This document shows, piece after piece, positions 25,550 through 34,773 of a stretch of 64,000 nt of DNA; within the stretch, counting starts at the first letter, position 1; every line of letters starts with the position of its first letter. Source of the DNA: Microbulbifer pacificus (lineage in GTDB: Bacteria; Pseudomonadota; Gammaproteobacteria; Pseudomonadales; Cellvibrionaceae). The notes beneath the pieces are model-generated. The model ran no database searches and was not told where the DNA came from. It saw only the letters and a list, made by a program, of their open reading frames with translations. The DNA lies in NCBI RefSeq assembly GCF_033723955.1, contig NZ_CP137555.1:2720001-2784000 (forward strand), in the 5' to 3' direction. The translations under genes and the position numbers were made by a program.

Positions 25550-26467
25550 ATGACTGAAATGACGATCCGCGGTCGCGCACAGCCGCGGGAACTGGTGGAG
25601 AACCGGGTGTCGTTCGCCGGTCCCAGTTCCGAACTCAGTGTTTACGATACCTATTTGCCCGCAGAGCGGGTCGGGCTATCTGCGGGTGAGCTGCTGTACT
25701 GCGGAATGATCAGTGGCCGCAAGATCATGCACGCGGCGGGCAATTACAGTGCCGAGTTTGTGCCGCGGGAGTCGTTTGTTATGGCGCCCGGCGAAAAGGT
25801 ACACATCGACTTCCCCGATGCCCGTCTGGAAAATCCCACCTCCTGCCTCACCATCGAAATCGCCCGCGAGCGCGTCGGCGCCATCTGCGAAAAACTGAAT
25901 GCTGCGGCACCGCTGCAGCGGGAATTCGACGACTGGCGCTACCGCCCCGATTCCCTGATTCACACCCAGCACAGCCAGGCCACCCAGGCACTGCTGCAAC
26001 GGCTGGTGACTACTTTTACCGAAAATTCCAGCGACCGGGATTTCCTGGTGGATCTCGGGGTGAGTGAACTGGTGGTGCGCATGCTGCGCGAGCAGATGCG
26101 CAGCTTCCTGCTGAAGGTGTGTGAGAAAAATCCCGAAGTGAACGGTCTCGCCGCTGCGCTAAACCAGCTGCAGTCCAAGCTGGACCAGTCGTTGGATATC
26201 GATCAATTGAGTCGGATGGCGTGCATGAGCCGAACGCGCTTTTACAACGAATTCAAAAAACATCTCGGCTGTACACCCGCGGAATTTCAGCAACACCTGC
26301 GCATGCAGGCGGCAAGGGATCGCCTGGCGCGCGGGGAATCGGTGACCCGGGTGTGTTTCGATCTTGGCTACCGGCACCTCAGCCACTTCAGCCGCCGCTT
26401 CCACCAGCAGTTTGGCGTAAGCCCGAAGCAGTACCGTGACGCCTGTGAGGTTGAGGTCCGCCGGTAA
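25550..26467 (+). CDS. AraC family transcriptional regulator
   Basis: A 305-residue regulator. The C-terminal 95 residues hold two helix-turn-helix motifs: IDQLSRMACMSRTRFYNEFK is the first, and VTRVCFDLGYRHLSHFSRRF is the second, followed by FGVSPKQYR. The N-terminal 190 residues form an effector-sensing domain of the AraC_N type (GLSAGELLYCGMISG). It lies divergent from the aldehyde dehydrogenase gene and most likely activates it in response to an aldehyde or alcohol, which is an inference from arrangement. An alternative start three codons in (MTIRG) is possible. Confidence 0.9.
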   Translation: MTEMTIRGRAQPRELVENRVSFAGPSSELSVYDTYLPAERVGLSAGELLYCGMISGRKIMHAAGNYSAEFVPRESFVMAPGEKVHIDFPDARLENPTSCLTIEIARERVGAICEKLNAAAPLQREFDDWRYRPDSLIHTQHSQATQALLQRLVTTFTENSSDRDFLVDLGVSELVVRMLREQMRSFLLKVCEKNPEVNGLAAALNQLQSKLDQSLDIDQLSRMACMSRTRFYNEFKKHLGCTPAEFQQHLRMQAARDRLARGESVTRVCFDLGYRHLSHFSRRFHQQFGVSPKQYRDACEVEVRR

Positions 26468-26709
26468 CCCTTTTCCTCTTTTTTTCCGCTCTTACTCGCT
26501 CACCCTTTTCAAGCGTGAAGGGCGACCTCGCAATTCTGTGATTCCGCGTCCCATCCTGCGCCATTTATCCGGGATTTCCCGTACGCACGTCTATTCTGGC
26601 TTTTGCCCGGGAACTCCGCAGATGCATGGGCAGCAACGTCTCTTTCATCCTGATTTGGCCGCAGACGGTTCAGCCGGAGAAGGGAGCTCAACGTACAAAG
26701 GGGAAAACG

Positions 26710-27363
26710 ATGAAGAACGCGATCGGTAAAACACACCATAGGGCGATGGCTCTGGCCTTGGTGGGTAGCTTGGGATTTGCAGGCGCTGCCAGTGCCAAAG
26801 AATACACGATCAACAAAGGCGAGTTTGCCGGGTCATTTATAACCTCGTATCTGACCTTCGCGGCGGATAATAGAACCATCTCGACAACAGCGACCGGCAC
26901 TGCGGGTGGTGGCGGCCTGGGAGAGTTCCAGAGTCACACCGTATCGGATTTTAATTTGCTGGGTGGCCCCTGCGACTCCGAAGCGGAGGAAAACCCGCTC
27001 CGCCCGGAGTTACATTTCAGTGTGGTCCAGTCTCAGGTCGTGTTGACCTTCAAAAACGGGCAGGTGTTTCTGAAGGCGCCGCCCGCCTCAGCGGAAGACG
27101 TCCCATTGGGTTGCGTATTCTTCAATATTAGCCCCGACAGCGATGCGGACAATATTATCCTGCAGGACATTGCTGGAGGCTTGGAGCTCACTGTTACCTA
27201 CCAGATCATCGGCGGCACTGGAGAGTACGCCGGTGCGAAGGGGGAGCTGACCAGTACGACTACCGGTACTGTACTGGAATTCAATAGTGTATCTGACGGC
27301 GACAGCTGGTTTGGCGGCGTGACTGGTACGCTGAAAGGAAGTTTTTGTACTGACTGCCCCTAG
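26710..27363 (+). CDS. Secreted protein with GGTGEYAGAKG barrel motif
   Basis: A 217-residue protein with a clear signal peptide (hydrophobic 13-24, cleavage after AASA). The mature protein is beta-rich. Near the C terminus it has YQIIGGTGEYAGAKGELT, a turn-strand motif seen in small beta-barrel proteins of the dirigent/allene-oxide-cyclase type and in several bacterial secreted families. Four cysteines (in GGPCDSEA, PLGCVF and FCTDCP) probably form two disulphides. The ATG at 26710 is preceded by AAAGGGG. I cannot assign a function. The similarity rests on one motif only. Confidence 0.75.
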   Translation: MKNAIGKTHHRAMALALVGSLGFAGAASAKEYTINKGEFAGSFITSYLTFAADNRTISTTATGTAGGGGLGEFQSHTVSDFNLLGGPCDSEAEENPLRPELHFSVVQSQVVLTFKNGQVFLKAPPASAEDVPLGCVFFNISPDSDADNIILQDIAGGLELTVTYQIIGGTGEYAGAKGELTSTTTGTVLEFNSVSDGDSWFGGVTGTLKGSFCTDCP

Positions 27364-27408
27364 CAAGGTGACACGCTTTGAATTATGCCTAGATTCAGTT
27401 CGAGAGCG

Positions 27409-29271
27409 TCATTCGTTCTGGGAAGCCTGCTCTACCGCGTGCATCAACAGGCTCAACGCATCGTTAAAGCATCCGTCACCATGCTGGTGTCGGATGCCAA
27501 GATTATGCGCATCGTGCGTATTTCTATTCGGTAGTGTCACGCCAAACATAGCGGGTGAGGGCGCTGATGCGGTTGCTGAGTCTCGCTTGTAAACCGAAAC
27601 ACCCTCCTTGTAAGTCTCCATCACCTTGAGGTTAGCTAGCTGGTCTTCCGATACCGTCAGCGGGTTATCCGAAAGCACCACTAGATCCGCGAGCTTGCCA
27701 ACTTCGATCGAACCTTTGCGCTTTTCCTCAAAGTGCTGCCACGCGGGCCAAAGGGTCATTGCCTTTAACGCGGTTGCTACCGGTACGCGGTGCTCGGGCC
27801 CGATGACACGACCGCTGCGGGAGCGGCGGGTGACGGTGGCAGACAGCACGCGCATGGAATCCGGCAATGCCACCGGCGCATCGTGGTGGGTACCGAACAT
27901 CATGCCTTCAGCCAGCACCCAGCCAGTGGGAGAAATATTCGCCGCGCGCTTAGGCCCCAGCACAGAGTCGCGGTGATAGTCACCCCAGTAAAAGGTATGC
28001 ATTGGGAACAGCGAGGGGAAAATCCCCAGCTTCTTGATTTCGTCCACCTGATCCCGCCGCAGCGTCTGCCCGTGAATCAGCACCGGCCGGTTGTGTACAT
28101 TGGGGTGCTTCGCTTCTGCGGCCTTCACCGCCTTGATCATCAGGTCGATGGCGGCATCGCCATTACAGTGCACCAGAATCTGCCAATTATGGGCAAAGGC
28201 CTTTTCCACTGCGTCCATCGCTTGCTGTTCGGTGATCGCGGGATATCCTCGGTAATCCTTGTCCTGCCCCGGCGGCGGTATGAAATAGGGCTGTGTCAGC
28301 CAGGCGGTTTTTCCCTGTGGTGAGCCGTCAATGGTGAGCTTGGCGCCGCCTACCCGTAAACGATTGTGGTACTCGAGTGTCGGGTGTATATCCGGAATTT
28401 CGAGAATGTCCGGGTACACGACCAGATCGATTTTCAACGCGCCGCTGTCTGCGACCCGCTTCAGTGCATCGAGCGATGCCTGGGTTGCGCGCCCCTCCTG
28501 TGCGGTGGTGTAGCCATAAGAGGCGAGCAGCTTGGTGCCCTCAATCCCGAAGAGATCATTCACATCCTTGTTGAGCGATTTACCAAATGCGCCAACCAGT
28601 TGAAAGAATGCATACTCTTCGGCGACGCCATTGGGGGTTTTGCCATCGGCCTCCCGCTGGAATACGCCGCCTTTCGGATTTTGGGTATTTGCAGATATGC
28701 TTGCGATTTCCAGCGCCTTGGAATTGGCGACGCCGAGGTGACCGGATTGGTGGATGATCAGAATGGGAATATCGGCAGAGACCAGATCCAGATCCTTGCG
28801 GGTGGGATGGCGCTGTTCCGCCAGTTGTGAATTGTCGTAACCGAAACCCACAATCCAGCCAATCTGTTTGACGGCATCCTGGTTGGCGGCTGCCCAACCC
28901 TGCAAGAGCTTGATCAATGACGTTATGTCTTTGCCTGTACCATCCGGCGGGGGTAACAAGTTGGCGGTCATGGACTGGAAGCCGATCATCCAAGCGTGGC
29001 CGTGGGAATCGAAAAATCCGGGAAGCATGGTTTTGCCTGCGAGATCGATTTTCCGGGTATTTTCGTTGGCGGTTTTAAGTACCTGGTCGCGTTTACCGAC
29101 GGCGATTATTTTGCCGTCTTTTACCGCCACGGCTTCCGCCGTGGGGTGCTTATCGTCAATGGTGATAATCACGCCGTTGTGGAATATGGCGTCTGCGGTC
29201 TCAGTCGCCATTGCAAGTTGCGCGGCACAACCTAAGAGTAATCTGCTAAGTATGCGAAGCAGGTGAGGCAT
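27409..29271 (-). CDS. Amidohydrolase family protein (YtcJ-like), exported
   Basis: A 620-residue metal-dependent hydrolase. A signal peptide is present from the ATG at 29271 (hydrophobic core LLRILSRLLLGCAAQLAMA). The fold begins with ADAIFHNGVIITID, and the first metal motif is DSHGHA with His90 and His92. Later conserved pieces are VHCNGDAAID, LIHGQTL and SPTGWVLAEGMMFGTHHDAPV. YtcJ-type enzymes act on unknown amides or imines. The C-terminal beta-sandwich closes with GSIEVGKLADLVVLSDNP. The Cys in the signal peptide (LLGC) might make it a lipoprotein. A TTG start ten codons upstream is less likely. Confidence 0.9.
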   Translation of the reverse strand: MPHLLRILSRLLLGCAAQLAMATETADAIFHNGVIITIDDKHPTAEAVAVKDGKIIAVGKRDQVLKTANENTRKIDLAGKTMLPGFFDSHGHAWMIGFQSMTANLLPPPDGTGKDITSLIKLLQGWAAANQDAVKQIGWIVGFGYDNSQLAEQRHPTRKDLDLVSADIPILIIHQSGHLGVANSKALEIASISANTQNPKGGVFQREADGKTPNGVAEEYAFFQLVGAFGKSLNKDVNDLFGIEGTKLLASYGYTTAQEGRATQASLDALKRVADSGALKIDLVVYPDILEIPDIHPTLEYHNRLRVGGAKLTIDGSPQGKTAWLTQPYFIPPPGQDKDYRGYPAITEQQAMDAVEKAFAHNWQILVHCNGDAAIDLMIKAVKAAEAKHPNVHNRPVLIHGQTLRRDQVDEIKKLGIFPSLFPMHTFYWGDYHRDSVLGPKRAANISPTGWVLAEGMMFGTHHDAPVALPDSMRVLSATVTRRSRSGRVIGPEHRVPVATALKAMTLWPAWQHFEEKRKGSIEVGKLADLVVLSDNPLTVSEDQLANLKVMETYKEGVSVYKRDSATASAPSPAMFGVTLPNRNTHDAHNLGIRHQHGDGCFNDALSLLMHAVEQASQNE

Positions 29272-29349
29272 CGGGCTGGCTCGCTCAAGTGGGTTTTGCA
29301 ACTCATTTCAATATAGCGTTTGCCGACGAGCCTGGTTGAATACGATAGG

Positions 29350-30882
29350 TTAAAACGAATCGGGGTTGCGAATGATCTGGCGGGCCCGGTCCTGCAGCGC
29401 TTTCAATTCCTCCGTATCCATTTTTTCCAGCAGGCTCAGCATCATCGCCATGCGGTGGTTGCCTTGAAAGTGCTCGCGCTTGTCCGCGAGGAAATTCCAG
29501 TACAGGCTGTTAAAAGGACAGGCATCTTCGCCGAGCTTTTCCTTCACGTTATAACGGCAGCCCTGGCAGTAATTGCTCATCTTGTTGATGTAACTTCCGC
29601 TGCTGATATAGGGCTTGGTGGCGACCAGACCGCCGTCGGCAAACTGGCTCATGCCGCGGGTGTTGGTGATTTCGACCCATTCGATGGCGTCGATGTAAAT
29701 TCCCAGATACCAGGCGTCCACGTGGTTCGGGTGTACCTGGGTGAGCAGGGCGAAGTTGCCGGTGATCATCAGGCGCTGGATATGATGCGCGTAAGCGTGA
29801 TCCAGGCTGTTGTCGATGGCGTGGTGCAGGCAATTCATTTTGGTGTCTGCGGTCCAGTAAAACGCTGGCAGTTCCCGGTGGTTGTGCAGGCGGTTACTGC
29901 GGGCATAGCCCGGCATTTCCCGCCAGTAAACCCCGCGCATGTATTCCCGCCAGCCGAGAATCTGCCGCACGAAACCCTCTACCTCATTGATGGAGATGCT
30001 CTTCCGGTGCTGCTGCCAGTGGTAAATTACCGCATCGATCACTTCCCGCGGATGCAACAGCTTGCAGTTCATGGCGAAGCTCAGGCGGCTGTGGAACAGG
30101 AAGGTCTCGTCCGGGTCCATGGCATCCTGAAAGTCTCCGAAATGCACCAGCAGATGCTCGCAGAAATGGTGCAGAACGCTGAGGCAGTCCTCGCGGGTGG
30201 TCGGCCATGAAAAATGCTCCGCATCGATACGGCCAAATGTATTTACCCCGGCGCTTTCTATACGCGTGACGGTCTCGCGCACATCCTTGCGAAAGCCGCG
30301 CGCATGGGGAATGGGAGGATTCCCCTTCCACTTGTTGCGGTTGCTCTTGTCGAAATTCCACTGTCCTCCGACGGGTTCACCGTTTTCCATGAGGATGTTG
30401 TGCTTGCGGCGCATATGCCGATAGAAACTTTCCATCAGCAGTGATTCTTTGCCCTGGAAAAATTCGGCAAGTTCATCGCGGTTGGTGAGGAAGTGCTCGC
30501 TGTCGAAGGCCTCACTCGGGATGCTGAGGTCATCCGCCAGCTGTTTCAGCTGCTGGTCCAGGCGGTATTCGTCCGGCAGCTGATATTCGAATTTCTGTAT
30601 TCCGTGCGCATGGATCAGGCGCGCGATGTTGCTGCCGAGCGCTTGTGTGTTTTCGGAATGGTCGAGCCGATAGTGGATCACCTGTTTGCCGCGGGCGCGC
30701 AGCCAGCCGGCAAAGGTTTCCATGGCTTCGAAGAAGGCCACCACTTTCTGGATATGGTGTGTTACATAGTCGGTCTCCTGGCGCATCTCGGCGATAAAGT
30801 ACAGCGTGTCTTTATCGTCGCTGCGGTACCAGGAGTGTTTGTGGTTGAGCTGGTCGCCCAGAATGAGTCGCAGGGTTTTCAC
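29350..30882 (-). CDS. Iron-sulphur photolyase/cryptochrome-like protein (PhrB/DPRP type)
   Basis: A 510-residue protein of the FeS-BCP group (deoxyribodipyrimidine photolyase-related). The N terminus LRLILGDQLN is the family's typical start for the lumazine-binding domain. Four cysteines that would hold a [4Fe-4S] cluster are at 351 (MNCLHH), 439 and 442 (YCQGC) and 455 (DACPFN). Their spacing matches PhrB, which repairs (6-4) photoproducts. The FAD-binding helical domain spans about 250-430, including SYINKMSNYC. A light-dependent repair or sensing role is expected. The ATG lies 12-base-class distance downstream of a weak GAG-type ribosome binding site. No light-regulated regulator is adjacent. 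Confidence 0.93.
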   Translation of the reverse strand: MKTLRLILGDQLNHKHSWYRSDDKDTLYFIAEMRQETDYVTHHIQKVVAFFEAMETFAGWLRARGKQVIHYRLDHSENTQALGSNIARLIHAHGIQKFEYQLPDEYRLDQQLKQLADDLSIPSEAFDSEHFLTNRDELAEFFQGKESLLMESFYRHMRRKHNILMENGEPVGGQWNFDKSNRNKWKGNPPIPHARGFRKDVRETVTRIESAGVNTFGRIDAEHFSWPTTREDCLSVLHHFCEHLLVHFGDFQDAMDPDETFLFHSRLSFAMNCKLLHPREVIDAVIYHWQQHRKSISINEVEGFVRQILGWREYMRGVYWREMPGYARSNRLHNHRELPAFYWTADTKMNCLHHAIDNSLDHAYAHHIQRLMITGNFALLTQVHPNHVDAWYLGIYIDAIEWVEITNTRGMSQFADGGLVATKPYISSGSYINKMSNYCQGCRYNVKEKLGEDACPFNSLYWNFLADKREHFQGNHRMAMMLSLLEKMDTEELKALQDRARQIIRNPDSF

Positions 30883-30893
30883 GGTGAGCCAAG

Positions 30894-30921
30894 AGCCCGG
30901 TATTACATGGAATACCGGGCT
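30894..30921 (-). terminator. 11-bp perfect hairpin after the acyl-CoA dehydrogenase gene
   Basis: Arms AGCCCGGTATT (30894-30904) and its complement (30911-30921) enclose a 6-base loop. It is 24 bases past the dehydrogenase stop and just before the photolyase ATG. No strong T-run follows, so termination may be partial. Confidence 0.55.
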
Positions 30922-30945
30922 GTACGCTGGGAAAAAAACTTCAGA

Positions 30946-32094
30946 TTAGTGGTCTTTGAGCAGTTCCCGGGAAATGATCAGCTTCATGATTTCATTGGTT
31001 CCGGCGTAGATACGCTGCACCCGCGCATCGGCCCAGGCGCGCGCGATGGGGTATTCCCACATGTAGCCGAATCCTCCGTGCAGCTGCATACATTCATCGA
31101 GCAGCTTGCACTGGAAATCCGTGGCGAGCAGCTTGGCTTTGGCTGCGGTGGAAACGTCAAGTTTTTCCTCGTAATGCAGTTCCAGACACTTATCGATAAA
31201 CACCCGCAGGGCGGTGAGTTCGCTGTCCAGTTCTGCCAGTTTGAACTGGGTGTTCTGAAAGGCGGCGATGGGTTTGCCAAATGCCTTGCGATCCCTGACG
31301 TATTCTATGGTCCAGCCGATGGCCGCCTCGGCGTTGGCAATGGCATTGACCGCGACGCTGAGGCGCTCCTGGGGCAGTTCCTGCATCAGGTAGATAAAGC
31401 CCTGACCTTCGCCACCCAGCAAGTTATCCACAGGCACTTTTACATCGTCGAAGAACAGCTCGGAGGTGTCCTGGGCCTTCATGCCCACTTTTTCCAGGTT
31501 GGTGCCTTTCTTGAATCCTGGCCAATCGGACTCTACCAGAAACAGGCTGACGCCCGCGGCACCGGCGGCGGGATTGGTTTTGGCCACCACCACCACCAGG
31601 TCGGCGTGCTGGCCGTTGGTAATAAAGGTTTTGGAACCGTTCAGCAGGTAGTGATCGCCGTTTTTGACCGCGGTGGTGCGCACTCCCTGCAGGTCGGAAC
31701 CAGCACCGGGTTCGGTCATGGCAATGGCGGTGACGATGTCGCCGCTGATACAGCCGGGCAGGTACTTCTGCTTTTGTTCCTCGGTGCCGTAATTGACGAT
31801 GTAGGGCACCGCGATATCCGAGTGCAGGCCCCAGCCAATTCCGGTGAGCCCCAGGCGGGAAATTTCCTCATCGACGATGGCGTTGTAGCCAAAATCCAGT
31901 TCCAGGCCACCGTAAGCTTCCGGCACCTGCGGGCACAGAAAGCCCATGGTGCCGGCCTTGCGCCACAGCTCTCTATCTACCTGGCCGTCTTTCTCCCATT
32001 GGTGGTGAAAGGGCGCGGCCTCGGCTTCGAGGAATTTGCGCACGCTGTCGCGAAACTGTTCGTGTTCCGGGGTAAATACGGTTCTCTGGATCAT
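30946..32094 (-). CDS. Acyl-CoA dehydrogenase
   Basis: A 382-residue FAD enzyme that desaturates acyl-CoA thioesters in beta-oxidation or branched-chain amino acid breakdown. Family signatures are visible: AMTEPGAGSDLQGVRTTA, the LLNGSKTFITNG loop, RLSVAVNAIANAEAAIGWTI, and the C-terminal LHGGFGYMWEYPIARAWADA and IYAGTNEIMKLIISREL. The catalytic base is not at the Glu of short-chain enzymes in an obvious way. The sequence resembles the long-chain/isovaleryl group. The ATG at 32094 is preceded by GGAAG. An ATG four codons upstream lacks one. No electron-transfer or thiolase genes are adjacent. Confidence 0.92.
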   Translation of the reverse strand: MIQRTVFTPEHEQFRDSVRKFLEAEAAPFHHQWEKDGQVDRELWRKAGTMGFLCPQVPEAYGGLELDFGYNAIVDEEISRLGLTGIGWGLHSDIAVPYIVNYGTEEQKQKYLPGCISGDIVTAIAMTEPGAGSDLQGVRTTAVKNGDHYLLNGSKTFITNGQHADLVVVVAKTNPAAGAAGVSLFLVESDWPGFKKGTNLEKVGMKAQDTSELFFDDVKVPVDNLLGGEGQGFIYLMQELPQERLSVAVNAIANAEAAIGWTIEYVRDRKAFGKPIAAFQNTQFKLAELDSELTALRVFIDKCLELHYEEKLDVSTAAKAKLLATDFQCKLLDECMQLHGGFGYMWEYPIARAWADARVQRIYAGTNEIMKLIISRELLKDH

Positions 32095-32339
32095 GGCGAC
32101 TTCCAATTATTGTTGTGTCGTTCGAGTTTACAGCCTCTGTAACGGGAAAATCCGCTCACATAACTTAGCCCATTAGCGCGGCGCAGGTATGGCTTGAGGG
32201 TCAAGTTCGGGATCAAATAGGTGCCATGCGGAATCCTGATATTCCATTCGAGAGCTTATTCTGAATCAACCTAACCAGAAGATTTGGCTGCCGTACACTG
32301 ATGAGAGTGGTTTCACCGCAAGCAACGCGAGGTACGCAA

Positions 32340-33572
32340 ATGGCTGACAATCTTCTGGAAATGGCGGTGCGCCATTTGGGTTCAACTGGTCTCAGTGCGC
32401 TCGGTAACGCCCTGGGGCTGCCGGATGGCAAGAGTGAATCGGCGTTCACCGCCAGTGCAGCGTCCGTGCTCGCAGGGATGCTGAACAAGGCCGGCAGCGA
32501 GAGTGGGCTGGGCACGCTGCTGAACATGGCCACCAAAAGCACCAGCATGGATCTGTCCTCCCCGGTCGATATTTTTACCACCCCGGACAAGATGACCAGT
32601 CTGCAGGACCTGGGCGGCAATATTGTCGACACCCTGTTTGGCCACAAGCGAGACGGCGTCGTCAACTTGCTCACCAGTGCGCTGGGCCTGAGCGGTAACA
32701 AAGGTGGCAGCCTGCTGCGTATTGCCGCACCGGTGATCATGTCGCTGGTGGGCAAGCTGGTGAAAAGCAAGGGCCTGAATATGGAGGGCCTGGCGGCGCT
32801 GTTGCTGGGTCAGAAAGCCTACGTCAAAGACAAGATCCCCGCGGGTCTGTTGAAAGAACTGGGTGTAGCCAACTTCGACGAGCTGGCCGAGCGCACCGTG
32901 GTGGAAACCACACCGCGCCATACTGCGCGCGCGGCGACGCCGCCACCACCGGTGAAGAAAAGTGGCTGGGGCAAGTGGCTGTGGCCGCTACTGATCGCAC
33001 TGGGCGTGCTGTGGGCACTGAATATGTGCGCGAAGAAAGAACGGGTGGATGACGGCACCGGTGGGGTGATCATTGAGGAGAAAGAGGTAGAAAAGGCTCC
33101 GCCCATGCCACCGGAAGAAACCATTACCACCCCGGCTCCGGAAGTTACCGAGGAGACCGTGATTGTTGAAGATTTCGGCCAGCAGCTGCGGGATTACCTG
33201 GCCAGTGCCAGCCGCGACCCGAACCGCGAGTTCCCGCTGCAGATCGAGTTCCCCACCGACGGCAGTATGCCCAATGTGGAATCCCTGCCGGATGTGCAGA
33301 CACTGATCACGATCATGCAGGAGAACCCCGGCCTGTCCATCGCCATCGAGGGGCATACCGATTCTGACGGCGATGCCGCGGCCAATCAGAAGCTGTCTGA
33401 GTCCCGCGCCCAGGCGGTAATGAAAATGCTGGTGGATGCCGGTATCGAAGGCAGCCGCGTCACTGCGGTGGGTGTTGGCTCCGCCAATCCGATCGCGGAC
33501 AACAGCACCGAGGAAGGCAAGCAGAAAAACCGTCGCATCGCAGTGAAGGTGACTTCCTACGAGCAGCAGTGA
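32340..33572 (+). CDS. DUF937-OmpA fusion membrane protein
   Basis: About 410 residues in three parts. Residues 1-185 are helical and Gly/Leu-rich with the DUF937 pattern (LLTSALGLSGNKGGSLLRIA, PVIMSLVGKLVKSKGLN). Residues 211-229 form a single membrane helix. Residues 240-275 are a Pro/Glu-rich linker, and residues 280-405 an OmpA C-terminal peptidoglycan-binding domain with GHTDSDGD (338-345), LSESRAQAV and NRRI. The topology would put DUF937 in the cytoplasm and the OmpA domain in the periplasm on the cell wall. The ATG at 32340 has a CGAGGT ribosome binding site. A strong terminator follows. The function is unknown. Confidence 0.88.
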   Translation: MADNLLEMAVRHLGSTGLSALGNALGLPDGKSESAFTASAASVLAGMLNKAGSESGLGTLLNMATKSTSMDLSSPVDIFTTPDKMTSLQDLGGNIVDTLFGHKRDGVVNLLTSALGLSGNKGGSLLRIAAPVIMSLVGKLVKSKGLNMEGLAALLLGQKAYVKDKIPAGLLKELGVANFDELAERTVVETTPRHTARAATPPPPVKKSGWGKWLWPLLIALGVLWALNMCAKKERVDDGTGGVIIEEKEVEKAPPMPPEETITTPAPEVTEETVIVEDFGQQLRDYLASASRDPNREFPLQIEFPTDGSMPNVESLPDVQTLITIMQENPGLSIAIEGHTDSDGDAAANQKLSESRAQAVMKMLVDAGIEGSRVTAVGVGSANPIADNSTEEGKQKNRRIAVKVTSYEQQ

Positions 33573-33591
33573 TGTTTGGTTGACTTGAAGG

Positions 33592-33622
33592 AAAAAACCC
33601 GCGGTTCGCCGCGGGTTTTTTT
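33592..33622 (+). terminator. Terminator between DUF937-OmpA and AraC genes
   Basis: A 13-bp perfect stem (33592-33604 with 33609-33621) closes on a TTCG loop and has seven Ts after it and six As before it. It should work for both convergent genes. Confidence 0.92.
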
Positions 33623-33635
33623 ATGTGTGGAAAAA

Positions 33636-34715
33636 TCAGCCGCGGTGTTTTTCGCGGTAGGCGCCGGGAGCGAGACCGGTCCACTTCTTGAACGCGCGGT
33701 TGAACGCGCTAGGCTCGGAAAAGCCGAGGCGCTCGGCAATTTCCGCCACCGCGGTTTCCTGTTGTTTCAGCTGGTACATGGCCATGTCGCGGCGCACGGA
33801 ATCCTTGATGTCCTGCCAACTGTTACCCTCGTCTTTCAATCGCCGGCGCAGGGTCTGCGGGGACGTGAACAGGCGCTCGGCGACGTCGTCCAGTGACAGA
33901 TTTTCGATGCTGTTGTGGCTCTGCAGCATGCGGCGGATGCGACCGGTAAAACTGTTGTCGGATTTGTACTGGGCCAGCAGGCACTCCGGCGCGCGCGCAA
34001 GAAATTCACTCAGCTGCTGGGCATCGCGCACCAGTGGCATACTGAGGTAGCGCGTGCTGAACACCAGGCAGGTTTCCCGCTGGTGGAAATAGTGCCGGCA
34101 GGGAAACATATCGTTGTATTCCTCGTCGTAATCCGGCGGCGGAAACGCGAGGTGTACCCGCTCCAGCAAAATAGTGCGATCGATCAGCCAGCTGAAAAAA
34201 CGCAGCCAGATAACCGCGAGGGATTCGACAAAATTCTGGTTCTGCAGCCGCTTCTGGTTGCCGTGATGGATGATGAGTTTGGCCTCCTCACCATCTTCCA
34301 CCAGCTTGATATGCAGGTCATCGCTCACCATGGCGACAAAGCGGGAGGAGCGCAGCAGCGCGCGGCGCAGGGTGGGGCTGCTCAGGGTGGCGTGACCCAT
34401 CATGGCAAAGGTGCCGGGCAGCCAGGGGCGCGCGAGATAGCCGCCGGATTCGTCTCCCAACTGGTCCCACAGCAGGCGCAACAACCGCGCCAGCTGTTCA
34501 CGGCCGATTCGGGCGTCTGGTACCTGCGCACTGGCGGGGGCAATACCGGCATCCAGCAGCAGCTGGTCACAGTCGACGCCGGCGGCGCGGGCGCCAGCCA
34601 GGTGTGCATATACCGCAGCGGCGAGAATGCCGCGGGCCTCAAAGCCGGCGGTGGATGCCTGCTGTTCTGTGGATGCTTGGTGTTCTGTTGTTATGGATTC
34701 TGTCTCCACGGTCAC
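33636..34715 (-). CDS. AraC family regulator, OruR/ArgR-like
   Basis: A 359-residue regulator. The N-terminal 200 residues match the arabinose-binding-like domain of the OruR group (ILAAAVYAHLAGARAAGVDC, then LLDAGI and the GYLARPWLPGTFAMMGHATL stretch). The C-terminal 100 residues carry the two helix-turn-helix units (LDDVAERLFTSPQTLRRRLK and AVAEIAERLGFSEPSAFNRA), followed by KWTGLAPGAYR. It begins with GTG at 34715 (GGGAAGC just upstream) or with a GTG two codons later at better spacing. The target genes are unknown. An inverted repeat lies about 40 bases upstream of its start. Confidence 0.9.
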   Translation of the reverse strand: MTVETESITTEHQASTEQQASTAGFEARGILAAAVYAHLAGARAAGVDCDQLLLDAGIAPASAQVPDARIGREQLARLLRLLWDQLGDESGGYLARPWLPGTFAMMGHATLSSPTLRRALLRSSRFVAMVSDDLHIKLVEDGEEAKLIIHHGNQKRLQNQNFVESLAVIWLRFFSWLIDRTILLERVHLAFPPPDYDEEYNDMFPCRHYFHQRETCLVFSTRYLSMPLVRDAQQLSEFLARAPECLLAQYKSDNSFTGRIRRMLQSHNSIENLSLDDVAERLFTSPQTLRRRLKDEGNSWQDIKDSVRRDMAMYQLKQQETAVAEIAERLGFSEPSAFNRAFKKWTGLAPGAYREKHRG

Positions 34716-34753
34716 GCTTCCCGATGGCGGTATCTGTGCTGTGTATGACCGGA

Positions 34754-34773
34754 TTATGCAAAAGAGTGCATAA
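34754..34773. promoter_or_regulatory. Candidate operator upstream of the OruR-like gene
   Basis: TTATGCA (34754-34760) and TGCATAA (34767-34773) form a perfect 7-bp inverted repeat with a 6-base spacer, 38 bases before the GTG. GTCCC/GGGAC arms lie next to it at 34777-34790. The position between divergent genes suggests a regulator site, possibly for the regulator itself. Confidence 0.4.
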
